A DNA stretch of 64,000 nt from Cyclobacterium xiamenense (GTDB lineage Bacteria; Bacteroidota; Bacteroidia; Cytophagales; Cyclobacteriaceae). The notes below the pieces were generated by a model that made no database searches, was not told the origin of the DNA, and saw nothing but the letters and a program-made list of their open reading frames with translations. Positions 15,668 to 24,765 of the stretch are shown piece by piece. The translations under genes were made by a program, and so were the position numbers. The stretch covers positions 124,001-188,000 of the forward strand of contig NZ_WIOK01000003.1 in the NCBI RefSeq assembly GCF_009467825.1, read 5' to 3'. Numbering within the stretch: the stretch's first letter is position 1; each line of letters starts with the position of its first letter.

Positions 15668-16555
15668 TTATTCCAAAGATACAGATCCCACGGAAACATC
15701 AATCAAAAAGGTCATGAGGTTTTTGGCGTCTGCCTGGTAGCCCTTGCTGACATAGGTGTTTTCTGCGATTTCCCGGAGGTGTCGCGGCACCTTGGTCCGG
15801 CACATGGCGGTTGCTTTGATCTTCACCAGGTAGGGGAGTTTTTCTTCGGGCAGCTTGATGGATACGGAACCAGCGCCGACCATGGCGTTGACCGTGGTCC
15901 GTTGGGCCATGGTATCCCCAAAGGAGAGGTTCACCGAGCCGTAGTTCACATCCACCAGCAACAAGCGGGCATTGGACAGCTGCAGGTCATCTGCGTAGAA
16001 AGAACCCATATTGATGGCCACGGCAAGGGTATCCATGGCAACGGAATTGGGTACCGGGTTGGAATAATTCAAAAAAACGTCGGCAGAGGCGGTCTTGATG
16101 ATGCAATTGGAAATGGGTAGGTTGGCAAAATCCAGCCGGGCTTTGCCGATGCCAAAGTTCAGGTGTAGGTCGTAAAGAAAACCGGCATCCAGTCCTACCT
16201 GCCAATTATGGTCAAAATCAGCGTCTCCACTTGAAAAAAGCCGGTAAGAAAGGTTTTTGCTGAGGCTTTCGGATTCCACATTTTTATGGTCCAATTGGGC
16301 ATGCAGTACCCCGTCGGAAAAATGGTGAATGAAGGTAGGCAGGATGTTGACGGTACCCAGACTGGCATCTGCATGGAAGGGCAAGCCCTTGTAGGCACGC
16401 TGAATGGTAGACACGCCTTTGTAGCTGGAAAAGTGCAGATTAACCAAGTTAATCCCTTCCCGATCGGACACCTCAAAATGCCTTAAAATTTGCCCATTGG
16501 AGGAAAAACTCAGACAGGTAAACAGACTAGCTACTACAATCAATTCCTTAAACAT
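15668..16555 (-). CDS. Exported beta-helical protein of unknown function (DUF4097-like)
   Basis: The protein has 295 residues with a Sec signal (LIVVASLFTCLSFSSNGQ). The rest is short beta strands with repeated [AS]xGS[VF] or DVNYGSVNLSF turns: LGTVNILPTF, INMGSFYADDLQL, DVNYGSVNLSFGD, VGAGSVSIKLPEE and VSVGSVSLE. This resembles the toast-rack/DUF4097 adhesin-like fold and is probably periplasmic or surface located. No catalytic motif is seen. It lies downstream of dnaJ, but a strong terminator separates them. Confidence 0.6.
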   Translation of the reverse strand: MFKELIVVASLFTCLSFSSNGQILRHFEVSDREGINLVNLHFSSYKGVSTIQRAYKGLPFHADASLGTVNILPTFIHHFSDGVLHAQLDHKNVESESLSKNLSYRLFSSGDADFDHNWQVGLDAGFLYDLHLNFGIGKARLDFANLPISNCIIKTASADVFLNYSNPVPNSVAMDTLAVAINMGSFYADDLQLSNARLLLVDVNYGSVNLSFGDTMAQRTTVNAMVGAGSVSIKLPEEKLPYLVKIKATAMCRTKVPRHLREIAENTYVSKGYQADAKNLMTFLIDVSVGSVSLE

Positions 16556-16591
16556 ACGGAATTAATACGGGTTGGCTTTCAAAAGGTTTCT

Positions 16592-16630
16592 TTGAAAAAA
16601 GTGAATGGCCGTATTCTGGCCATTCACTTT
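16592..16630 (-). terminator. Terminator after dnaJ
   Basis: A 13-bp perfect stem AAAGTGAATGGCC/GGCCATTCACTTT (16598-16610 with 16618-16630, 7-base loop) begins at the last base of the dnaJ stop codon. On the minus strand it is followed by a T-run. Confidence 0.9.
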
Positions 16631-17739
16631 CAAAAGAATTCCTTTACTTTATCAAAGATACTTTTTTCAGACTTTCCCGGATTGGGTTTGAAGTTTTCCG
16701 AATCCCGGAGCGACTCCAGTTTTTCCCGCTCCTCTTTGGTCACCTCCTTCGGCGTCCACACGTTTACGTGGATGAGCTGGTCTCCTTTTCCGTAGCCGTT
16801 TAATTCCTTGATGCCTTTCCCCTTCAGACGTAAAATTTTTCCCGCCTGGGTACCTGGCTCTATTTTTATTTTCACTTTGCCATCGATGGTAGGCACTTCC
16901 AACGAAGCTCCGAGGGCCACGTCCACAAAGCTCAGGTAGAGGTCATAGACCACGTTATTACCATCCCGTACGAGCACCTCATCGGCAATTTCCTCTATCA
17001 GAATCAGTAAATCCCCTGGAACGCCTCCGGGAATTTCGTTTCCTTTGCTACTCAAGCTGAGTTGCATGCCTTCCGACACACCGGCCGGAATATTGATGGG
17101 AATGATCTCTTCCTTCACCACCAGCCCTCGGGCATCGGCATTGGCGGGCTTTTTATCCACTACCTGACCGCTTCCTTCACAGGCAGGGCAGGTACTGGCG
17201 GAGACCATCTGTCCCAGCATGGTATTCACCACTTTTTTGATCTGTCCCGCTCCCTGGCAGGTGGAGCAGGTCTTAAAGGTAACCCCATCGGCAATCATGT
17301 GCCGCTTTACTTTAATCTTTTTCTCCACGCCATTTGCCAGCTCCTGGAGGGTAAGCTTGAGCTTGACGCGCAGGTTGGTGCCTTTCTTCGTTCGGCGTGA
17401 ACTTCTGCCTCCTCCGCCAAAGAAGGAATCAAAACCTCCCCCGCCAAAGATATCACCAAATTGAGAGAAGATGTCGTCCATATTCATTCCTCCTCCACCG
17501 AAGCCGCCGTTTCCACCGACTCCCTGGTGTCCAAATTGGTCGTAACGCTGGCGTTTCTCCGGATTACTCAGCACCTCGTAGGCCTCTGCGGCTTCCTTAA
17601 ACTTATCCTCAGCACTGGGGTCCCCCGGGTTTTTGTCCGGGTGGTACTTGATCGCCAGTTTTCTGTACGCCTTTTTTATCTCTTCGGCGCTGGCACCCTT
17701 TGCGATACCAAGCACTTCGTAATAATCTCTTTTTGCCAT
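16630..17739 (-). CDS. dnaJ: Chaperone DnaJ with a single remaining zinc centre
   Basis: This 369-residue Hsp40 co-chaperone stimulates DnaK. It has a J domain with HPD in [10 protein letters not shown], a Gly/Phe-rich linker (about 75-115) and C-terminal substrate domains. The zinc finger is reduced: only CSTCQGAG and CPACEGSG remain, equivalent to repeats 2 and 3 (zinc centre II). The positions of repeats 1 and 4 read [12 protein letters not shown] and [10 protein letters not shown], so zinc centre I is gone. Centre II is the one reported as essential for work with DnaK, so activity with DnaK is expected. It follows grpE by six bases. Confidence 0.93.
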   Translation of the reverse strand: MAKRDYYEVLGIAKGASAEEIKKAYRKLAIKYHPDKNPGDPSAEDKFKEAAEAYEVLSNPEKRQRYDQFGHQGVGGNGGFGGGGMNMDDIFSQFGDIFGGGGFDSFFGGGGRSSRRTKKGTNLRVKLKLTLQELANGVEKKIKVKRHMIADGVTFKTCSTCQGAGQIKKVVNTMLGQMVSASTCPACEGSGQVVDKKPANADARGLVVKEEIIPINIPAGVSEGMQLSLSSKGNEIPGGVPGDLLILIEEIADEVLVRDGNNVVYDLYLSFVDVALGASLEVPTIDGKVKIKIEPGTQAGKILRLKGKGIKELNGYGKGDQLIHVNVWTPKEVTKEEREKLESLRDSENFKPNPGKSEKSIFDKVKEFF

Positions 17740-17745
17740 ATATCT

Positions 17746-18336
17746 TTAGTTTCCAATGACCACTTTTGCAAACCGAACGACCTTGCCGGCCATGGTGTAT
17801 CCTTTTTCGACCACATCGACGATTTTGCCTTTTAACTCCTCGGAAGGAGCAGGTATTTGGGTAATTGCCTCGTGATATTCCGCGTCAAAGTCCTTCCCAA
17901 CCAGATCCTCCATCGGCTGCAAGCCCTTGGCGGTAAGTACCCGCAGTAATTTATTGTAGATTAACTTGCTTCCGGCCTGTTTTTGTTCCTCCTCCGGATC
18001 GGAGGCATTTTCGGCCTTAAAGGAACGTTCAAAATCATCCAGAATGGGTAGCACCTCCTGCATCAAGTCTTTGGAAGCCGTATTTACCAACTCCAAACGT
18101 TCCTTTGCAGTCCTTCTTCGGAAGTTTTCGAATTCTGAATACAGCCTGACATACTTGTCCTTCAGCTCCTGATTTTCCCTTGCCAATTTGTCCGACTCCG
18201 CACCTTCCGCTTCATCGGTTTCATTTGAAACGTTCGAAGCGGACTCTTTGTTTTCATCTCCTTCGTTTACAGGGTTTTCGACGGTTTCTGTCTGTTCAAG
18301 GCCTTGATCCTTATCTTCTTTTGCTCTATCTGTCAT
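17746..18336 (-). CDS. grpE: Nucleotide exchange factor GrpE
   Basis: These 196 residues comprise an acidic low-complexity N-terminus (1-55), a long coiled coil (NQELKDKYVRLYSEFENFRR) and the C-terminal beta domain with YHEAITQIPAPSEELKGKIV and GYTMAGKVVRFAKVVI. GrpE releases ADP from DnaK. It lies directly upstream of dnaJ in one operon. dnaK is not in the window. Confidence 0.95.
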   Translation of the reverse strand: MTDRAKEDKDQGLEQTETVENPVNEGDENKESASNVSNETDEAEGAESDKLARENQELKDKYVRLYSEFENFRRRTAKERLELVNTASKDLMQEVLPILDDFERSFKAENASDPEEEQKQAGSKLIYNKLLRVLTAKGLQPMEDLVGKDFDAEYHEAITQIPAPSEELKGKIVDVVEKGYTMAGKVVRFAKVVIGN

Positions 18337-18415
18337 TTTTATATCTGTTTTTCAAAAATCCAATATACGGAAACAATTAACTTGCCATCTTTCCCGAATG
18401 TGCCATTCTGACACG

Positions 18416-19405
18416 CTAGTGCAAGGACTTCCAAATCAAGTCCTTTAGTTCGGAGAGATGGTATCCAGTCACCGCAGATATAAATACATGCGGTACCTCT
18501 ATCGGTAGTTCGGCTTCCAGGGCGTTCATGAGTTCGGCATCCAATAGATCCGCCTTGGAGATCGCCAGGATGCGCTTCTTGTCGAGTAGCTCCGGATTGT
18601 ATTGGTTCAGTTCCGAAACCAAGATCCGGTACTGTTCTCCCAGGTGAGCCGCATCCGCCGGAATAACAAAAAGCAGGATGGAGTTCCGCTCAATGTGTCG
18701 CAGAAAACGCAAGCCCAGCCCCTTTCCTTCGGCAGCACCCTCGATTATCCCCGGAATGTCCGCCATCACAAAGGACCTGCCTTCCCGGTAATCGACCACA
18801 CCCAGGTTCGGAACCAGGGTGGTAAACGCATAGTCTGCTATTTCGGGTTTGGCAGCCGATAGACAGGAAAGGAGTGTAGATTTTCCCGCATTCGGAAAAC
18901 CGACCAGGCCCACATCCGCTAGTAGCTTCAATTCAAGGACCATCCATTCTTCCACGCCCTCTCCTCCCGGTTGGGCATAGTGGGGCGCCTGATTGGTGGC
19001 TGTTTTAAAATGATCGTTTCCCAAGCCCCCTCTGCCGCCCGGGGTGAGGATAAACTCCTGCCCGTCCTCGGTAATTTCGCACCGGACCTCGCCGGTTTCG
19101 GCTTCTTTGGCCACGGTACCGATGGGTACTTCCAGGACTACATCCTGCCCGTCAGATCCCTTTCGCCGGCCCCCTTCTCCATTGCTGCCCCGTTCGGCGA
19201 TAACGTGTTTTTTGTACTTGAGGTGCAGCAAGGTCCATAGTTGGGCATTGCCTCTTAGGATCACGTGTCCACCACGGCCGCCATCGCCTCCATCGGGACC
19301 GCCCTTGGGCACGTGTTTTTCCCGGCGAAAATGGACCGAACCGTTGCCCCCGGCTCCCGAACGGGAGCAAAATTTCACGTAATCAATAAAATTGGAACTT
19401 GCCAC
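18416..19405 (-). CDS. obgE: GTPase Obg/CgtA
   Basis: This 329-residue ribosome-assembly and stress GTPase starts with the glycine-rich Obg fold ([14 protein letters not shown], then [11 protein letters not shown]), followed by the G domain: G1 [12 protein letters not shown]3 [17 protein letters not shown]4 as SKAD and G5 as ISAVTG. It lacks the variable C-terminal OCT domain found in some species. It acts with the 50S subunit in the cytoplasm. The adk operon upstream has its own terminator. Confidence 0.95.
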   Translation of the reverse strand: MASSNFIDYVKFCSRSGAGGNGSVHFRREKHVPKGGPDGGDGGRGGHVILRGNAQLWTLLHLKYKKHVIAERGSNGEGGRRKGSDGQDVVLEVPIGTVAKEAETGEVRCEITEDGQEFILTPGGRGGLGNDHFKTATNQAPHYAQPGGEGVEEWMVLELKLLADVGLVGFPNAGKSTLLSCLSAAKPEIADYAFTTLVPNLGVVDYREGRSFVMADIPGIIEGAAEGKGLGLRFLRHIERNSILLFVIPADAAHLGEQYRILVSELNQYNPELLDKKRILAISKADLLDAELMNALEAELPIEVPHVFISAVTGYHLSELKDLIWKSLH

Positions 19406-19470
19406 GCTTGTATGAATCCTAGTTGGTTGCTCATTAGTTTTTCCGGCAGGATGTCCTTCAACCTGCCGAA

Positions 19471-19501
19471 AAAGAAAATGGCCAAGCCCAGATGCTTAGC
19501 C
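19471..19501 (-). terminator. Terminator after adk
   Basis: On the minus strand the stem GGCTAAGC/GCTTGGCC (one G-T pair, six-base loop) is followed by ATTTTCTTTTT. It lies 26 bases past the adk stop. Confidence 0.7.
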
Positions 19502-19526
19502 AATCACTGAAACGCAAAGGTACGGA

Positions 19527-20099
19527 TTAATACGCATCTATAACAGCGCATATCTTCTGGAAAATCTCATCAATGGCTCCTACGCCATGAATTTTTGCCA
19601 GTTTGCCTTGTTCCTCGTAGTAGTTCGCCACTGGGAGGGTTTCTTCGTTGTAGACCTTGATGCGGTTATTTATTTTGTCTTCATCCTGATCGTCTGCCCT
19701 TCCCGAGGTTTTTCCTCGTTCCTTGATACGCTTTTTCAATTCCTCCTCGGGCACCTCCAGGGAGATCATGCCCGAAATACGCGTTCCTTTTTTCGTCAGC
19801 AACTCATCCAGCGCTTTAGCCTGCGCCACCGTGCGGGGAAAGCCGTCGAAAATGAACCCGGTCAGATCGGCGGTGGCATTGATCTTCTCATCCACCATAC
19901 CAATGACGACCTCGTCAGGAACCAGGTTGCCCTCATCCATGTATTTTTGGGCCAGTTTTCCCAGTTCCGTACCTTCCCCCAGGTGTTTCCGGAAAAGATC
20001 TCCGGTGGAAATGTGGTCGATTTTATATTTTTCGATCAATTTTTCACTTTGGGTACCCTTTCCCGCACCGGGAGGGCCAAACAAAACAATATTCAACAT
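19527..20099 (-). CDS. adk: Adenylate kinase
   Basis: This 190-residue enzyme converts AMP and ATP to two ADP. It has the P-loop GPPGAGKGTQSEKL, AMP-site DHISTGDLFRKH and GFPRT, and a short LID (RGKTSGRADDQDEDKINNR). The short LID without zinc cysteines is the form usual in Bacteroidota. Its ATG is three bases after the hpt stop. Bacteroidota often pair or fuse these two genes, which share purine salvage. Confidence 0.95.
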   Translation of the reverse strand: MLNIVLFGPPGAGKGTQSEKLIEKYKIDHISTGDLFRKHLGEGTELGKLAQKYMDEGNLVPDEVVIGMVDEKINATADLTGFIFDGFPRTVAQAKALDELLTKKGTRISGMISLEVPEEELKKRIKERGKTSGRADDQDEDKINNRIKVYNEETLPVANYYEEQGKLAKIHGVGAIDEIFQKICAVIDAY

Positions 20100-20102
20100 A
20101 GG

Positions 20103-20660
20103 TTAATTTTTTTTATGATTAAATGATTGGATTTCTGTCTTCTGATAGAGCGCCCGGAGATTCCTACCCTGCCCCGAATAGTCCAGTCCATAGCCGACCA
20201 CAAACAAATCCGGGATCTCGAAACCAAGGTACCGAATCCGTAGGTTTTCCTGAAGGGCCGTCGGCTTCAGCAACAAACTGGCAATTTCCACACTACGCGG
20301 ATTTTCTCGCCCTAACAAGTCCAACAAGTAGGCCATGCTTTTTCCCGTATCTACAATATCTTCGATAACGATCACGTCTTTTCCGCTTAGGTCGCACTCC
20401 AATCCTAGCAAACTTCGGACCTTCCCGGTGCTTTGTGTCCCGGAATAGGAAGCGATTTTAACAAACGTGATGCCGATCGGCAGATCAATTGCCTTGCAAA
20501 TATCCGACATAAACATGAAACTACCGTTCAATACGGCGACTAATACGGGAGATTTCCCGCGGTAGTCTTCGTTTATTTCGGCCCCCAATTCGTTTACCCG
20601 GCTTAAAAGTTGCGCTTCCGTAATAAATGGTGCAAAAAAGAGGTCTTTGATCTTGATCAT
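20103..20660 (-). CDS. hpt: Hypoxanthine phosphoribosyltransferase
   Basis: The enzyme has 185 residues from the ATG at 20660; the frame is open for 13 more codons that look untranslated. It joins hypoxanthine or guanine to PRPP. Visible are VLNGSFMFMSDI, the flexible-loop region SYSGTQSTGKV, the PRPP loop VIVIEDIVDTGKSM and the C-terminal DLFVVGYGLDYSG that reads the base. It is the first gene of the hpt-adk operon. Confidence 0.93.
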   Translation of the reverse strand: MIKIKDLFFAPFITEAQLLSRVNELGAEINEDYRGKSPVLVAVLNGSFMFMSDICKAIDLPIGITFVKIASYSGTQSTGKVRSLLGLECDLSGKDVIVIEDIVDTGKSMAYLLDLLGRENPRSVEIASLLLKPTALQENLRIRYLGFEIPDLFVVGYGLDYSGQGRNLRALYQKTEIQSFNHKKN

Positions 20661-20734
20661 CTTCGTTCCAGTTCCTGGGTTGGGCAGCCCTTCTACCAAA
20701 ATGTATCACCGAATAAAAGACTTTTTCGAATCCA

Positions 20735-21652
20735 TTACAAATTTTGCATCAAATATTGATACAATTTAATCATGCAATCCAAATCAAAAAAAGAGGCTTT
20801 TTCCGAAGGCGTATGGGGATTTTCTTCCCCGATTCCGATAAAACACCAATCGATCGGATAGGGACTCATTTGGATTTCCCGCCCATCGCTCCCGCCGGCT
20901 GCTTCCACCTCCAGCTGATAGGGAACTTCGCTCTCCTCCGCCAGGCGAATGATTTTGTTCAGAAAGGTTTTCCGGGGAATAAAACTGTCCCGAAGGGATA
21001 CCACTGCTCCCTGATGCAGGTGTACGCCGTCCGTAACCCAGGTAACATCCGCTATCAGTGCCTGTTTGATTGCCCAATTTTCGTAGATAAACCGGATTAG
21101 AAAGGGCATGGAACCACCTCCATGTTCTTCGTAGGTAGTAAATGCAACGATACCGTTCTCGAGGGTTTCACAGAGTTTGAGCAGCGCATACAGGCCTAAC
21201 CGATTGTCCAGGTAGGCCGCCTCAATGGTTCCCGCTGCCATCCGAATGTCTTGCTCAAAAGACAAAAGCGTCCCGCGCTGAATAGCGCGCGGAAAGTCGT
21301 GGTATACATTCCCTTGCTGCTCCTGAATCCGGCAACGAATGGCACCTACGGCATCTTCTCCCTGAAGCCAGGTACCAGGAATCACTTCCGGTCCACCTAC
21401 CGGCACCAGTTGGTTTTCGTACCTGCTCGTAAAGCCTACCGTATCCATGTGTGCAAATGCAGCCGTTTGGGGATTTCCAAAAACCAACAAAATATTTTCA
21501 TGAAATTCATCTCCAAAAAAAATTTTTGGTGAAACATTCCATGAGCTTCTTCGTTTCACAATGTGGTTGATTAAACAATCGGATATTCTGGATTCGTCGC
21601 CCGATACGCTATTTATTAGTAGAATTTCTTTCAATAAATCGTCCATTGGCAT
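20735..21652 (-). CDS. M42/M20-like zinc aminopeptidase
   Basis: This 305-residue cytoplasmic di-zinc peptidase relative has AHMDTVGF (first His and Asp ligands), YLDNRLGLYALLKL (bridging Asp), TTYEEHGGGSMPF (catalytic Glu pair), IADVTWVTDG (Asp) and ENPHTPSEKA (His). The order fits M42 glutamyl/leucyl aminopeptidases, but the protein is shorter than the usual 340-360 residues. The second domain has VHLHQGAVVSLRDSF. Substrate unknown. It lies 74 bases upstream of hpt. Confidence 0.78.
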   Translation of the reverse strand: MPMDDLLKEILLINSVSGDESRISDCLINHIVKRRSSWNVSPKIFFGDEFHENILLVFGNPQTAAFAHMDTVGFTSRYENQLVPVGGPEVIPGTWLQGEDAVGAIRCRIQEQQGNVYHDFPRAIQRGTLLSFEQDIRMAAGTIEAAYLDNRLGLYALLKLCETLENGIVAFTTYEEHGGGSMPFLIRFIYENWAIKQALIADVTWVTDGVHLHQGAVVSLRDSFIPRKTFLNKIIRLAEESEVPYQLEVEAAGGSDGREIQMSPYPIDWCFIGIGEENPHTPSEKASFFDLDCMIKLYQYLMQNL

Positions 21653-21721
21653 AGTTTATGTTAAATTATTTTATAAATTTCGGGTTCAGAATCCTTTTTA
21701 TGGAAACAATTGAGATAGATG

Positions 21722-21752
21722 TTTAAAGTTCCCGTAAATTAATATACATTTG
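21722..21752 (+). promoter_or_regulatory. Promoter of the OmpA-family gene
   Basis: TACATTTG (21745-21752) fits the TAnnTTTG -7 element, with a TTTA at 21722 about 19-20 bases upstream in the -33 position. The start site would be near 21759, leaving a 5' leader of about 70 bases. Confidence 0.6.
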
Positions 21753-21826
21753 TAACACAAACCGAGTAAAAACTAGTAGCAATCAAAATCAATTAAAACA
21801 CTGAATGTTGTAAAAAATTTTTTATC

Positions 21827-23101
21827 ATGAAAAAAATAATACTATCAACACTAATGGTTGGTGCTTTAGCGATAGGTGCTAATGCTCAAGACGACTTCAA
21901 CAAATGGTCCATAGAAGTTAATGGAGGGTTCAATAAACCAATGGCGCCAATCACGCCGGGATATTTTTCTCCGACATTAAACCTGGGCCATGTAGATCTG
22001 GGAGCCAGATACATGTTTAACGAGAAATTTGGAACCAAACTTGATTTTGGTTTTGGTAGCTTCAACAATGCAAGCGATACACCGGATTTCTCTTCAAACT
22101 ACTACCGGGTAAACCTTCAGGGTGTAGCCAATCTTGGACGTATCATGAATTGGGAAACCTTTTCTCAGACGTTCAATCTATTGGGACACTTCGGAGGTGG
22201 AATCGGAAGGTTGACACCCCAGGAGAATCAGTGGGCTGATTTTCAGGACAACCAATACAATATTATCACGGGAATGACACTACAGGTCAGACTTAGTGAC
22301 CGTATCGCCTTAAATGGAGATATCACCAATATTGTAGCCGGTCGTCAGGACGTAGCCTTCGATGGCGCTTCGTCCATCAACCCCGCTACTGATAACGGAT
22401 ACTATGGCGCGAACGCTGTGTGGTGGACCGGAACAGTTGGATTGACTTTCTATCTGGGCAGCAATGCGACACACGCAGACTGGTACCTGAGAGAAAGCAA
22501 GTATGCTACCAAAGAAGAATTGGCAACGCAAATCGGTGAAATCAAGGACATGCTGAAAGACTCCGATGGAGACGGTGTTCCGGATTACCTGGACAAAGAG
22601 CCAAACACTCCTGCCGGCGCCCGTGTAGATTCCCACGGTGTAACCATGGATTCAGACGGTGACGGTATTCCTGACCACGTGGATAAGTGTCCCTTCGTTC
22701 CCGGCCCTGCTTCCCTTGACGGATGTGCGCCTGACGATACCGAAGAGATCGATTACCTGGCGAAGGCTATCAACGACGGGTACGTGAACGTGTACTTTGC
22801 TTTTGACAGCGCAAAGCCACTTGGTTACTCTGCATCTGCAGCTCACTACGTTTCTAACTTCATGAAGCGCAATCCAGGTGTTCAGGTAGAGCTGAAAGGC
22901 TATGCTGACGAATTAGGTCCTGAGGACTACAACATCAAGCTTTCTGAGAGACGAGCTAAGTCTGTGTACGATCTCTTGATCGCCTCCGGAGTTTCCGAAT
23001 CCAGACTTTCGTACAAAGGGTACGGTGAAGATACCAGCGTTGATAAGTCATCTGCTGATGCACGTCAAATGGCCAGAAGGGTGAGCTTCGAGATTAAATA
23101 A
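21827..23101 (+). CDS. OmpA-family outer-membrane protein with TSP3 repeats
   Basis: The protein has 424 residues. A signal peptide (IILSTLMVGALAIGANAQ) is followed by an eight-stranded porin-type barrel (22-225). Next come thrombospondin type-3 calcium repeats (DSDGDGVPDYLDKEPN and DSDGDGIPDHVDKCPF) and a C-terminal OmpA peptidoglycan-binding domain with KGYADELGPEDYNIKLSERR. Such proteins tie the outer membrane to the peptidoglycan. A consensus -7 element, a 70-base leader and a good terminator suggest high, monocistronic expression. Codon choice is noticeably uniform. Confidence 0.93.
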   Translation: MKKIILSTLMVGALAIGANAQDDFNKWSIEVNGGFNKPMAPITPGYFSPTLNLGHVDLGARYMFNEKFGTKLDFGFGSFNNASDTPDFSSNYYRVNLQGVANLGRIMNWETFSQTFNLLGHFGGGIGRLTPQENQWADFQDNQYNIITGMTLQVRLSDRIALNGDITNIVAGRQDVAFDGASSINPATDNGYYGANAVWWTGTVGLTFYLGSNATHADWYLRESKYATKEELATQIGEIKDMLKDSDGDGVPDYLDKEPNTPAGARVDSHGVTMDSDGDGIPDHVDKCPFVPGPASLDGCAPDDTEEIDYLAKAINDGYVNVYFAFDSAKPLGYSASAAHYVSNFMKRNPGVQVELKGYADELGPEDYNIKLSERRAKSVYDLLIASGVSESRLSYKGYGEDTSVDKSSADARQMARRVSFEIK

Positions 23102-23125
23102 AACGAGAAAAACATTGAAATAGTA

Positions 23126-23155
23126 AAACCCGGTCTGTTTGGATCGGGTTTTTTT
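23126..23155 (+). terminator. Terminator after the OmpA-family gene
   Basis: AACCCGGTC and GGATCGGGTT form a stem around TGTTT, followed by a run of T. Confidence 0.8.
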
Positions 23156-23173
23156 GTTTTACTTTGTTTTGTC

Positions 23174-23824
23174 ATGTTCATCCTAACACAAAAAAACTCC
23201 ATAGCCAATCAATTTCTGGCAGAACTCCGGGACGTTTCGGTTCAGGGGGACCGCATGCGTTTTCGGAAAAATCTGGAACGCCTGGGAGAGATCATGGCCT
23301 ATGAGATTTCAAAATCGCTTCCCTACACCCCCTCAGAACTATCTGGACCCTTTGGTAACGTACAAACCGAGATACCCGCAGAACAGCCCGTGATTGTCTC
23401 GGTACTTCGGGCAGCGGTTCCTTTTTACCAGGGGGTGCTCAATTTTTTTGATCGGGCCGACAGTGGATTTATTGGTGCATACCGCGTAGAAAACCACCCC
23501 AATGAAACGGAAATTTCAATCCGTCTGAATTACCTGGCTGCCCCTTCGTTGGAAAACAAAACGGTGCTTTTGGTCGATCCCATGTTAGCCACTGGAAAGT
23601 CCTTTGTGAAGAGCGCTCAACACTTGATAAGCCACGGAAAACCGAAAAAGATTGAAATTGTAAGCGTAATAGCTGCACCGGAAGGAATCGATTACATACA
23701 AAAAAACCTGAACATTCCCCACCGTTTTTGGACGGTGGCGCTCGATGAAAAATTAAATGCACAATCCTACATCATTCCAGGGCTCGGGGATGCCGGTGAT
23801 CTCGCTTTTGGGCCTAAACTTTAA
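23174..23824 (+). CDS. upp: Uracil phosphoribosyltransferase
   Basis: This 216-residue pyrimidine-salvage enzyme makes UMP from uracil and PRPP. It has VSVLRAAVPFYQGVLNFF, the PRPP loop LLVDPMLATGKSFV, and the C-terminal uracil-binding stretch (IIPGLGDAGDLAFG). It starts at an ATG 14 bases after the T-run of the preceding terminator and precedes the antiporter gene by 14 bases. Confidence 0.94.
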   Translation: MFILTQKNSIANQFLAELRDVSVQGDRMRFRKNLERLGEIMAYEISKSLPYTPSELSGPFGNVQTEIPAEQPVIVSVLRAAVPFYQGVLNFFDRADSGFIGAYRVENHPNETEISIRLNYLAAPSLENKTVLLVDPMLATGKSFVKSAQHLISHGKPKKIEIVSVIAAPEGIDYIQKNLNIPHRFWTVALDEKLNAQSYIIPGLGDAGDLAFGPKL

Positions 23825-23838
23825 TTGATTCGTACTAC

Positions 23839-24765
23839 ATGAGTTACTTGTTGTTAGCAGTAGGACTGCTGGTATTGCTGTTTGGTGGAAAATTTCTGGT
23901 GGATGGAGCATCTTCCATCGCTTCCCGTCTTGGGTTGAGTCCTGGACTTATTGGTCTCACCATTGTGGCCTTTGGTACCTCTGCTCCGGAACTATTGGTG
24001 AGCGTGACAGCTGCCTTGAAAGGATCGAGCGATATTGCCATTGGAAACGTAGTAGGAAGTAACATATCGAACATTACGCTTGTTCTGGGCATCAGTGTGC
24101 TTATTTTTCCCATCTACATTGAAAAATCTACCCTTCGATTGGACTATCCGTTTACCCTGATCAGTTCCCTGCTTTTTTTCGTTTTCGCCTTCAATGGCCT
24201 CATTTCGTTCGTAGAAGGGATGGTTCTCTTGTTTTGTTTTGTCGCACTCAATTGGTACTTCTTCAAAACGATTGAGCGGGTAGAGTTTTCGGAAGCAGAT
24301 GCCGAAGCCATGAAAAAACAACCAGTCTGGCTGGCAATCCTACAGCTGGCAGGAGGCGCAGCCGGTTTGTATTTCGGATCGGACCTGGTGGTGGAAAACG
24401 GGACCCAAATCGCACAGGCCCTGGGCATCAGCGAGCGAATCATTGGGGTGACCATTATTGCAATTGGCACCAGCCTCCCGGAACTGGTGACGTCGGTTCT
24501 TGCTGCCATAAAAAAAGAAACGGCATTGGCACTGGGAAACATTCTGGGAAGCAACATCATGAATGTTTTCTCCATCATCGGCTTTACGGCGGTGATCAAA
24601 CCCATACCCGTTACTCCGGACTTTATTTATTCGGATTTTATCTGGATGCTTGGATTTACATTACTGCTGTTTCCCTTTATGCGAATCAATTACTTGATCT
24701 CCCGTGTCAATGGGGCGGTATTGCTCGTAGGATATGGTATTTATTTATACCTATTGATCGCATGA
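23839..24765 (+). CDS. Calcium/sodium antiporter (CaCA family, YrbG-like)
   Basis: This 308-residue inner-membrane exchanger has about ten helices and two inverted alpha repeats: VAFGTSAPELLVSVTAALKG with GNVVGSNISNITLVLG, and IAIGTSLPELVTSVLAAIKK with LGNILGSNIMNVFSII. The two GT(S)xPE and GNxxGSN motifs hold the ion-binding Glu and Asn. It exports Ca2+ in exchange for Na+ or H+. Its stop overlaps the next ATG as ATGA, so the following small membrane protein is translationally coupled. Confidence 0.92.
   Translation: MSYLLLAVGLLVLLFGGKFLVDGASSIASRLGLSPGLIGLTIVAFGTSAPELLVSVTAALKGSSDIAIGNVVGSNISNITLVLGISVLIFPIYIEKSTLRLDYPFTLISSLLFFVFAFNGLISFVEGMVLLFCFVALNWYFFKTIERVEFSEADAEAMKKQPVWLAILQLAGGAAGLYFGSDLVVENGTQIAQALGISERIIGVTIIAIGTSLPELVTSVLAAIKKETALALGNILGSNIMNVFSIIGFTAVIKPIPVTPDFIYSDFIWMLGFTLLLFPFMRINYLISRVNGAVLLVGYGIYLYLLIA

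Noticed and set aside
19438-19473. Strong hairpin CGGCAGG/CCTGCCG with flanking T and A runs between adk and obg
   Set aside because: The T-run is on the 5' side and the A-run on the 3' side for both strands, so it is not a standard terminator. The adk terminator just upstream of it explains transcription end.
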